Origin: Flavobacterium sp.
GTDB lineage: Bacteria; Bacteroidota; Bacteroidia; Flavobacteriales; Flavobacteriaceae
Assembly (NCBI GenBank): GCA_004296145.1
Contig: SEBM01000127.1
Span: forward strand, 1 to 9,162
DNA length: 9,162 nt
Reading direction: 5' to 3'
The translations under genes were made by a program, and so were the position numbers. Under the pieces are notes generated by a model. That model searched no databases and was not told the origin of the DNA. It was given only the letters and a program-made list of their open reading frames with translations. Shown here piece after piece: positions 1 through 7,000 of the stretch (positions are counted from its first letter, which is position 1; each line of letters begins with the position of its first letter).

Positions 1-238
1 CCAATACAATCCAAGATAATATTGACACCTTTGCCTTCTGTTGCTTCTTGGATAGCTCTTGTTAAATCTTGTTCTTTTTTATAGTTGAGTGCAACATTAG
101 CTCCAACTCTTGTTAAGAAGAAGTTTGAGAATCAAATTGTCAATAGAAAATACTTTTTGGTGAACTCGACTTTTTCATCAGTGGAGACTGTGACAATTGA
201 AAACCCTCCAAAGAAGCGGACTAATTGTATCAAAGTTG
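1..238 (-). CDS. Internal fragment of a PIG3-like zinc-type quinone oxidoreductase, split by a putative intron
   Basis: Read on the minus strand, the fragment gives a continuous MDR-superfamily quinone oxidoreductase segment once positions 109-153 are removed. The upstream part (about 238-154) encodes TLIQLVRFFGG, then FSIVTVSTDEKVEFTKK. The downstream part (108-1) encodes VGANVALNYKKEQ and ends in GVNIILDCIG. The family is recognised from the cofactor-domain pattern: a helix ending in IQL, a beta strand IVTVST, then the LGA..xNYK and GVN.ILDCIG motifs, which closely resemble animal PIG3/TP53I3. Such enzymes reduce quinones with NADPH. Both ends are missing: the window cuts it on one side and bacterial DNA replaces it at about 240. 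Unspliced, the frame contains an in-frame TGA and some 15 foreign residues. The homology is clear. Whether this is a spliced eukaryotic gene or a bacterial pseudogene with an insertion is inference, and I favour the former because the GT and AG ends restore the protein exactly. Confidence 0.62.
109..153 (-). other. Putative 45-nt spliceosomal intron (GT...AG)
   Basis: On the minus strand this segment begins GTATTTTC at 153 and ends TTAACAAG at 109. Joining the flanks turns AA plus A into a lysine codon (phase 2 after the second base) and yields FTKKVGANVALNYK, matching the uninterrupted quinone oxidoreductase pattern (x-K-x-LGA-x-x-x-x-NYK). The interior has a pyrimidine-rich CTTCTTCTT stretch near its 3' end and an in-frame TGA, so it is unlikely to be coding. 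At 45 nt it falls in the range of short introns of some invertebrates and protists. No RNA evidence is available; a 45-nt insertion in a bacterial pseudogene is the alternative. Confidence 0.55.
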
Positions 239-245
239 ATTATTT
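230..245. other. Probable junction between eukaryote-like and flavobacterial DNA
   Basis: Quinone-oxidoreductase coding similarity runs on the minus strand up to the codons TCA ACT TTG at about 239-231. It is directly preceded by the TAA stop (242-240) of the bacterial aminopeptidase in the same frame. There is no intergenic spacer, terminator or start codon for the oxidoreductase, and its N-terminal catalytic domain and glycine-rich GxGxxG region are absent. The breakpoint is therefore within a few bases of 240. It may be an assembly chimera or a true recombination point. Confidence 0.5.
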
Positions 246-2126
246 CACTTCAAAAACGTTATTTGCAGGTTTCACATCAGCCATTAATCCGCTTGGATCT
301 ATTATGATTTTTTTGATTGAAGTTTTGTTCTTATCAATTGTAAAACTGTAGTTAGATTGCGCCCACGCCCAGTCATTCAAAACAGTTCTTTTTTGGTTCG
401 GGTTTGGATTTGGTTTAATGAAATTCATCATTCTCAACGGAATATAAAAACTTTCAGAAGTTCCGTCTGTATATTGTACTGTTAAGTCAATAGGCATTGG
501 CATTCTTCCTATTCTTTCTAAAGAAACAGTTGTTTTTCCTCCATTATCTGCAACATCCTTAATTCCGTAATCAATTGTATTTGCAGTTTCTGCCCAGTCA
601 ATTAAATACCAGTCAAGTTCAGCTCCTGAAACTCTTTCCGCAGTTCTTTTAATATCGTTTGGAGTTGGATGTTTGAATTTAAAATCATTAAAATATCTTT
701 TTAAAGTTGCATCCAAATTTTCCTGTCCAATTACATACACTAATTGAGATAAAAAGATACTTCCTTTTACATACGAAGAAATACTGTATGGTTTATTTTC
801 ATCATAACGATCACCATGTGTCGTTTGTGGTTGTTCTTTTCCAGAATTTACTAAACTGTAATAAGCGTTATAATTTCCCTGAAAAGGATTTACTACTTTT
901 TTATCACCTTCCAATTCATTTAGGGCGTAGTCTTCTATGTAAGTTGTAAAACCTTCATCCATCCACGGATGTTTTGACTCGTTTGAAGCCAGAATATGCT
1001 GAAACCAAGAATGTCCTAATTCGTGTGTTGCAGTTCCTAAAATTCCTTTAAGAGTTCCATTTCCTAGCATTAAAGTACACATTGCATACTCCATTCCACC
1101 ATCTCCACCTTGAATAAAAGAATATTGTTTGTATGGATAAGCTCCTACTTTATGATTGTAAAAATCCATTACTTTTACCATCAAAGGCTCTAATTGTTTC
1201 CAGTTTTCTGCCACTTTTGGAGTGTTTTTGTAGAAGAAATGCAAATCAACATCGTTCGGTCCTTTTACAATATCATGCGCATATTCTTTGTCTGCTGCCC
1301 AGGTAAAATCGTGAACGTTTGGAGCTATAAAATGCCATGTTAATGTTTTTGCTTTTTTAGGATACGTTACTGTTACGCCAGCATCTTCATAACCGTGACC
1401 AATTGAATTTTTATCCTGTAAATATCCTGAACCACCAATGGTGTATTCTTTATCGATTGTAATTTTAACATCAAAATTACCCCATACACCGTGAAATTCT
1501 CTCGCGATATAAGGATCAGCATGCCACCCTTCGAAATCAAATTCTGCTAACTTTGGGTACCATTGTGACATTGACAATTCAATTCCTTCAGAATTATTTC
1601 TTCCTGAACGACGAATCTGAACAGGAACCTGTCCGTCAAAATCTAATGTAAAAGTTGTTTTAGAATTTGGTAAAATTGGTTTAGCCAAAGTCACTTCCAG
1701 AATAGTTCCCGAAGTTCTTGCCTGAGCCGTTACACCATCTTGTTTGAAGTTTGTAATTTTTAGAAAACCTTCTTCATTTGGTTTTAACGTTTCAATTCTG
1801 CTTTGTTTAGTTTCTTTTCCGGCAGCATCTTTTACCTTATTTACCATTCTTCCGTCAGGATCTTTAATAGAATGCAAACGTGCGTCCATTTCACTTCCCG
1901 GCTGAAAAGCATTTGGGTATAAATGATAAAATACTTTTTTTAATGTATCCGGAGAATTGTTAGTATATACCAGTTCTTGTTTTCCTTTGTACTGATAGTT
2001 TTTAACATCCATAGAAACCTCCATTTTATAATCAACATGTTGTTGCCAATAAGGAGCGCTTTGTGCAAAAGCTGAGTTTAAACCCAAACTTAGAAAAGAA
2101 AGTAGAATAATTTTATGCATATTCAT
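240..2126 (-). CDS. Exported M1-family zinc aminopeptidase
   Basis: A 628-residue gluzincin peptidase expected to remove N-terminal residues from peptides outside the cytoplasm. Residues 1 to about 22 form a signal peptide (basic start, hydrophobic core LLSFLSLGL, then AFAQ before the mature protein). The N-terminal beta domain covers roughly 30-290. The catalytic domain carries the exopeptidase motif GGMEY (343-347, equivalent to GAMEN), the zinc site HELGH (His368, Glu369, His372) with the third ligand Glu391 in WMDEG, and the likely transition-state tyrosine Tyr452 in SYVKG. All key residues are present. The C-terminus (VFEVK) lacks a type IX sorting domain, so the protein is probably periplasmic. 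ATG at 2126 is used; a second ATG two codons later would make almost the same protein, and no Shine-Dalgarno sequence is visible. It lies 56 bp downstream of the subtilase gene on the same strand, but a terminator separates them. Its own 3' flank is lost at the junction near 240. Confidence 0.93.
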   Translation of the reverse strand: MNMHKIILLSFLSLGLNSAFAQSAPYWQQHVDYKMEVSMDVKNYQYKGKQELVYTNNSPDTLKKVFYHLYPNAFQPGSEMDARLHSIKDPDGRMVNKVKDAAGKETKQSRIETLKPNEEGFLKITNFKQDGVTAQARTSGTILEVTLAKPILPNSKTTFTLDFDGQVPVQIRRSGRNNSEGIELSMSQWYPKLAEFDFEGWHADPYIAREFHGVWGNFDVKITIDKEYTIGGSGYLQDKNSIGHGYEDAGVTVTYPKKAKTLTWHFIAPNVHDFTWAADKEYAHDIVKGPNDVDLHFFYKNTPKVAENWKQLEPLMVKVMDFYNHKVGAYPYKQYSFIQGGDGGMEYAMCTLMLGNGTLKGILGTATHELGHSWFQHILASNESKHPWMDEGFTTYIEDYALNELEGDKKVVNPFQGNYNAYYSLVNSGKEQPQTTHGDRYDENKPYSISSYVKGSIFLSQLVYVIGQENLDATLKRYFNDFKFKHPTPNDIKRTAERVSGAELDWYLIDWAETANTIDYGIKDVADNGGKTTVSLERIGRMPMPIDLTVQYTDGTSESFYIPLRMMNFIKPNPNPNQKRTVLNDWAWAQSNYSFTIDKNKTSIKKIIIDPSGLMADVKPANNVFEVK

Positions 2127-2128
2127 TT

Positions 2129-2163
2129 AAATAAAAAAATGGAAGAGCGCTAACTCTTCCATT
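2129..2163 (-). terminator. Rho-independent terminator after the subtilase gene
   Basis: On the minus strand there is a perfect 10-bp stem, AATGGAAGAG (2163-2154) with CTCTTCCATT (2147-2138), and a 6-nt loop. A T-rich tail (seven T, one A, three T) follows. It ends subtilase transcription. The T tract finishes only a few bases before the aminopeptidase ATG at 2126, which leaves little room for a separate promoter downstream of it. Confidence 0.85.
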
Positions 2164-2182
2164 GGATTAGTATGTTTTATTT

Positions 2183-3799
2183 TTATTTTTTTGACATTTT
2201 TTCAGCCATTAATAAAGCGTTATAAGCATTTACCATTTTAGCTGTTTTAGATGATTCAGATGCTGGTTCTACATCATGATTTTCTCCTAAAGCAATTGTT
2301 GCCGGAAGCAGGACTCCAGAATCCATCAAAATATGTTTTACCTGAGAAGCTTTTAATTTTGGGTAATAAGAACGAATCAACGCAGCAACTCCTGCCGCAT
2401 TTGGAGACGCCATTGAAGTTCCCTGTAAATACTTGTATTTATTGTTAGGAACCGTTGCATAGATTTCTTCTCCCGGAGCAAAAACGTCTACATTTACTTT
2501 TCCGAAGTTTGAAAAAGCCGCTACAACGTTTTGTCCATATTCTTTATTAATTGCACCAATTGTAATTACGTTATCTGCAAATTCTTTGATATTATCTTCT
2601 GCATCATTTGGATAATTGATGTTTTTTGTTTCATCAATATTGTATCCGTCATTTCCTGCGGCATGAACAATTAACACATCTTTTTTTGCAGCGTATTTTA
2701 TTGCATCATAAACCCATTGTTTATGTGGAGAAAAGCTTTTTCCAAAACTTCCGTTGATTACTTTTGCTCCGTTATCAACTGCATAACGAATTGCCAATGC
2801 GATATCTTTATCATACTCATCTCCGTCCGGAACTGCTCTTACTGTCAAAATTTCAACATTGTTAGTAATTCCGTCTCCACCTAAATTATTTCCTCTAACC
2901 TGAGCAATAATTCCGGCAACGTGGGTTCCGTGAAGTGCTTTTTCTTTATCCGGACCAAAAACAATATTATTACCATAATGATTGTCTTTGATATCATCAG
3001 GATTATCTCCCAAAGATTTTCTTCCGTCTAATTCTTTATTTAAATTATAATTAAACTGATCGTAAACTGATTCTCTGTACTCTTCTAATTCTGCTTCAGG
3101 ATCAAAAGTAGGCCCTGCATTACCAAAAATCTGAGTCATTACCATTTTACTTCTCGCAACTTTTGGATCAGTTGAAGTAATGGTGCTTAAATCCTCAAGT
3201 TTGTAAGTCGTTTTATTTAACTCTTTTTTTATAGTATTATGCACATCAATTAAGAAATCGACTTGTTGTTTGTCTTCTAAAACCTTTTTGGATTTTTCTT
3301 CATATTGAGCCAAAGCGTTTTTATATTCAGCAGATCCGTCGTCTTTTTTCTTGATAATACGGGTCATTTCAAGATTTTCGTGTACCACATCTCCAAGGAA
3401 ATTCCAACCGTGCACGTCATCAATAAAACCGTTTTTATCATCATCTTTTCCGTTACCAGGAATTTCTTTTGGGTTTGTCCAGATCATTCCTTTTAGGTCT
3501 TCATGCTCAATATCTACTCCTGAATCAACAATACCTACAATAACTTTTTTACCTGTTTTTCCTTGCAATAATTCGGCGTAAGCCCTGTCAACACTCATTC
3601 CCGGAATAGAATCTTTTACTAAATCAAGATGACTCCATCTTTTTAAGTCGTTTTCGCTAACCGGTGCTTTTTTTACAACTGCCAATGGAGCTGTAATAAA
3701 TTCTTTAGAAGTTGAAAGTTGCGCCTGCGCACTAGCTCCGCAACCTGCCAGAACAAGTAATGCAAAAGCAGATAAAGTATTTAGTTTAATATTATTCAT
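2183..3799 (-). CDS. Subtilisin-like S8 serine peptidase, probable lipoprotein
   Basis: A 538-residue endopeptidase. The N-terminus is a lipoprotein signal with lipobox LAGC, so Cys20 should be acylated and the enzyme anchored to a membrane facing the periplasm or surface. The catalytic triad is Asp92 in VDSGVD, His293 in HGTHVAG and Ser462 in GTSMASP; the oxyanion-hole Asn383 lies in AAGND. An acidic DDDKNGFIDD loop (119-128) just after the Asp region looks calcium binding. The Asp-to-His distance is about 200 residues, far more than in subtilisin, because of a charged, largely helical insert (about 140-265). Only about 50 residues separate Cys20 from the catalytic core, so a classical I9 propeptide is not evident. 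No T9SS sorting domain is seen at the C-terminus (AEKMSKK). The ATG start at 3799 gives a complete signal peptide. It is divergent from the LRR gene and upstream of the M1 aminopeptidase, with which it could cooperate in protein breakdown. Confidence 0.93.
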   Translation of the reverse strand: MNNIKLNTLSAFALLVLAGCGASAQAQLSTSKEFITAPLAVVKKAPVSENDLKRWSHLDLVKDSIPGMSVDRAYAELLQGKTGKKVIVGIVDSGVDIEHEDLKGMIWTNPKEIPGNGKDDDKNGFIDDVHGWNFLGDVVHENLEMTRIIKKKDDGSAEYKNALAQYEEKSKKVLEDKQQVDFLIDVHNTIKKELNKTTYKLEDLSTITSTDPKVARSKMVMTQIFGNAGPTFDPEAELEEYRESVYDQFNYNLNKELDGRKSLGDNPDDIKDNHYGNNIVFGPDKEKALHGTHVAGIIAQVRGNNLGGDGITNNVEILTVRAVPDGDEYDKDIALAIRYAVDNGAKVINGSFGKSFSPHKQWVYDAIKYAAKKDVLIVHAAGNDGYNIDETKNINYPNDAEDNIKEFADNVITIGAINKEYGQNVVAAFSNFGKVNVDVFAPGEEIYATVPNNKYKYLQGTSMASPNAAGVAALIRSYYPKLKASQVKHILMDSGVLLPATIALGENHDVEPASESSKTAKMVNAYNALLMAEKMSKK

Positions 3800-3843
3800 G
3801 AACCTATTTTAATATACAGTTAAAAGTTTCGACTAAATTATGC

Positions 3844-3860
3844 TTTTTTGTTACAAAAAA
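3844..3860. promoter_or_regulatory. AT-rich inverted repeat upstream of the subtilase gene
   Basis: A perfect 17-bp inverted repeat, TTTTTTGT-T-ACAAAAAA, 45 bp upstream of the subtilase ATG. Next to it at 3833-3840 the minus strand reads TAATTTAG, which resembles the Bacteroidota -7 element but is not a full match. It could be an operator or simply AT-rich sequence; function is inferred from position only. Confidence 0.3.
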
Positions 3861-3868
3861 CTAACTGT

Positions 3869-3881
3869 TAACACTGTGTTA
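3869..3881. promoter_or_regulatory. Inverted repeat TAACAC-T-GTGTTA in the divergent intergenic region
   Basis: Six-base arms with a single central base, eight bases beyond the neighbouring 17-bp repeat. Its mixed composition makes it the least likely of the three inverted repeats here to be a composition artefact. Possible binding site for a dimeric regulator of either divergent gene; no regulator is encoded in the window. Confidence 0.3.
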
Positions 3882-3918
3882 TGAAATTTAGCATTTATTT
3901 CTACATCGTAAAATGAAT

Positions 3919-3935
3919 TCAAAAATAGTTTTTGA
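3919..3935. promoter_or_regulatory. Inverted repeat carrying a -7-like element for the minus strand
   Basis: TCAAAAA-TAG-TTTTTGA is a perfect 17-bp inverted repeat. On the minus strand 3927-3920 reads TATTTTTG, an exact match to the Bacteroidota -7 consensus TAnnTTTG. On the plus strand TAGTTTTTG (3926-3934) matches with one extra base. No matching -33 TTTG is found at the expected distance for the minus-strand box. It lies about 120 bp from the subtilase start and 100 bp from the LRR start. Otherwise the 237-bp gap (3800-4036) holds no gene that I can see. Confidence 0.28.
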
Positions 3936-4036
3936 CTTTAAATTCGTCTGCATATTACAAAAACATTAATACGTTTTTCCGTAATAATTTGAATTGTAAA
4001 TTGTATAATTGCATAACTAATATCCAAAATGACTCT

Positions 4037-7000
4037 ATGAAAACAAAACTACTTTTATTGCTATTATTAGCAAATTTTTCCTTTTATGCCCAGACCAATT
4101 TAGTTCCCAACGGGAGTCTTGAAACATGGGCATCCGGCGTTCCACAAAACTGGTCGGTTTCGAATTCTGTAACTCAAAGTTTAGACGCGTCAGGAGGTAC
4201 ATATAGTGCAAAGTTATCCTACACTACTGTTTCTCCAAAAATTATTGCATCAGTGCCGTTAAAGGCCGGAGCTACTTATACTATTAAGTATAAATATAAA
4301 TATCTTAGTAGTAATTATGGCGGAGACCATCCTATTTCATTAAAAATATCAGCAACAGGAAGTGCCAGCTCAATATCGAGCAGTGTTTTTGCAACAAATA
4401 ACTTGTGGACTGAAAAAGAAACTACGTTTACTCCAGATAGTGATCTTTCTTATGATTTATCAATTTCTTCTTTTAGCTTTGACTCTCAAGCGTTTGATTT
4501 TTTAATTGATGATGTTACTGTATACGATGATAATGAAAGTTTACAGTATACTGATATTCCGGATCTTAATTTTGAGAAAAGACTGATTGCTCTTGGAATT
4601 GACCAGGATGGTGAAAACGGTAAAGTCCTGACTTCAAGTATTGCTTCAGTAACCGAATTAAATATTAGTCATAAATCTATTGCTGATATGACAGGGATTC
4701 AGGATTTTGTGGCCTTGACTATTTTAGAATGTTATGGAAACGAACTAACAACCTTAGATGTTTCCAAAAATGTCAATTTAATTGCCTTAAGCTGTGGCGA
4801 GAATAAATTAACCTCATTGGATTTATCCAAAAATTTAGCATTACAAGAATTGTCTTTTTCCTACAATCAATTAACAACAATTGATCTTTCTAAAAATTTA
4901 GCATTAACGTCTTTGGCATGTTACAGTAATAAACTAACAAATTTAGATGTATCTCACAATTTAGCATTAAAAAGTTTAGAGTGTCAGACAAACCAACTGA
5001 CAACAATAGATGTTTCTAAAAATTTAGCATTAGGTACATTAGGAGTTTCTTCTAATAAATTGACAGATCTGGATGTTTCAGCTAATTTAGATTTAATTGA
5101 TTTGTACTGTACTGAAAACTTTCTAACCAACCTGGATATTTCAAAAAACACTTTATTAAAAACATTAGATTGTACTCATAATCAGTTAAAATGTATTCTT
5201 GTTTCTAATGTAGATCACGCATACACAAGTTGGAATAACTATAAAGACAAATCGGCTATTTTCACCAAAGATTGTGATGCTGCTACAGCAATTCCGGACC
5301 TTAATTTTGAGAGGAAATTAATTAGCTTAGGAATAGACACCGGAACTCCTGACGGACAGGTATTGACTGCAAATATTGTTTCTTTAACTAGTTTGAATGT
5401 TAGTGTTAGTTCTATTACAGATATGACAGGAATTCAGGACTTCAAAGCCTTAACTTCATTAAATTGTAATCAAAATAGTTTAAAAGAATTGAACGTAAGT
5501 AAGAACACTGCTTTAACTATTTTACATTGTAATTACAACCAAATTGCCGCTTTAGATGTAAGTAATAATCTTGCTCTAATTGAGTTAATCTGCTACGCAA
5601 ATAAATTAACTTCTTTGGATGTTAAAAAAAATACAGCTCTAACAAAATTAGATTCGGGTTCAAACCAATATACTACTTTGGATGTGAGCTCAAATACTGC
5701 TTTGACTTTTTTAGGCTGTAACACCAGCCAATTAACTTCTATAGACGTGAGCAAAAATACTGCCTTGAAGCTTTTGGATTGTCGTGAAAACAAAATAACC
5801 AACTTGGATATTTCTAAACTCACTGCTCTAACAGAGCTATATTGTGAGTCTAATCAATTAAAAGATTTGGATGTAAGCAAAAATAAATCTTTGGAACTTA
5901 TAAATTGTTCAAAAAATCAGCTAACGACTTTGGATATAAGCGCACATCCGGCCGCAATTGGTTTATATGCTAATTCTAATCAATTAACGAGTCTAAATTT
6001 GAAGAATGGAAATAATGTTAACTTTCAATTGTTATATTTAAATCTTACAAACAATCCAAATCTAAGCTGTATTCAAGTTGATGACAAAGTGTATTCTGAT
6101 GCTAACTGGTCAACAAAAAAAGATGCAACTGCAAGTTACGAAACTACTTGTACATCTTATTACACTGAGATCCCAGATTCAAATTTTGAAAAAAAACTAA
6201 TTGATTTAGGAATTGATACAGATGGGTTAAATGGAAAAGTTACGATTGCAAACATTGAAAAAGTAACTTACTTAGATCTTTCTAATAGTAATATTTCAGA
6301 TTTAACCGGAATTGAAAAATTCACAGCGCTAACATATCTCGATTGTAACTACAACAATTTAAGTACAATTGATGTCAGTAAAAATAAACTGCTTACTAAA
6401 CTATCACTTCACGATAATAAATTGACAAGTTTAGATGTTTCTGCAAACACAGAATTATATAATTTAACGTTTAGCATGAATCAAATCTCTACAATTGATT
6501 TATCTCACAATACAAAAGTTCATTACGTAGGAGCAGATCGAAACAAGTTGTCTAATATTGATCTAACTGCAAATCCTGAAATAGAAATTCTATATTGTGG
6601 AGATAATAATTTGACAACATTAAATGTATCAAATCTGCCTAATTTACTACAATTAAATTGTACATATACTACAATTTCAGCTATTGATGTTACTTCAAAT
6701 CCTAAATTAGAAATGCTCTATTTTAATGATTCAAAATTGAAAACATTAGATCTTAGTAAAAATCCACTTTTAAAAAATCTAAATGTTAGCGACAATGAAT
6801 TGACAACTTTAGATTTGTCACATAATCCTTTATTAGAAATTGTATTTATTGAATTTAATCCGTTAACATCATTAAACGTTCAAAATGGTAATAACAAAAA
6901 CTTTATTTTACCATCAGAAACTGCAAAAAAAGCGGCATCAGGAATAGCGACAAGTTTTTTAAATAACCTACAACTTAAGTGTATTAAAGTTGACGACGCA

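Noticed and set aside
85..351. Plus-strand open frame of 88 codons
   Set aside because: It lies antisense to the oxidoreductase fragment and crosses into the 3' end of the aminopeptidase; its product has no recognisable domain and the frame spans the suspected junction.
3932..4036. N-terminal extension of the LRR protein from a TTG codon
   Set aside because: It adds 35 polar residues before an excellent signal peptide; the ATG at 4037 is the natural start.
5593..5823. Minus-strand open frame of 76 codons inside the LRR gene
   Set aside because: An antisense shadow produced by the repeat codon pattern; no independent start signal or homology.
4739..6856. Regular 63-bp spacing as a CRISPR-like or tandem noncoding repeat
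   Set aside because: The period is a multiple of three, continuous in frame, and encodes a clear 21-residue LRR; there are no unique spacers.
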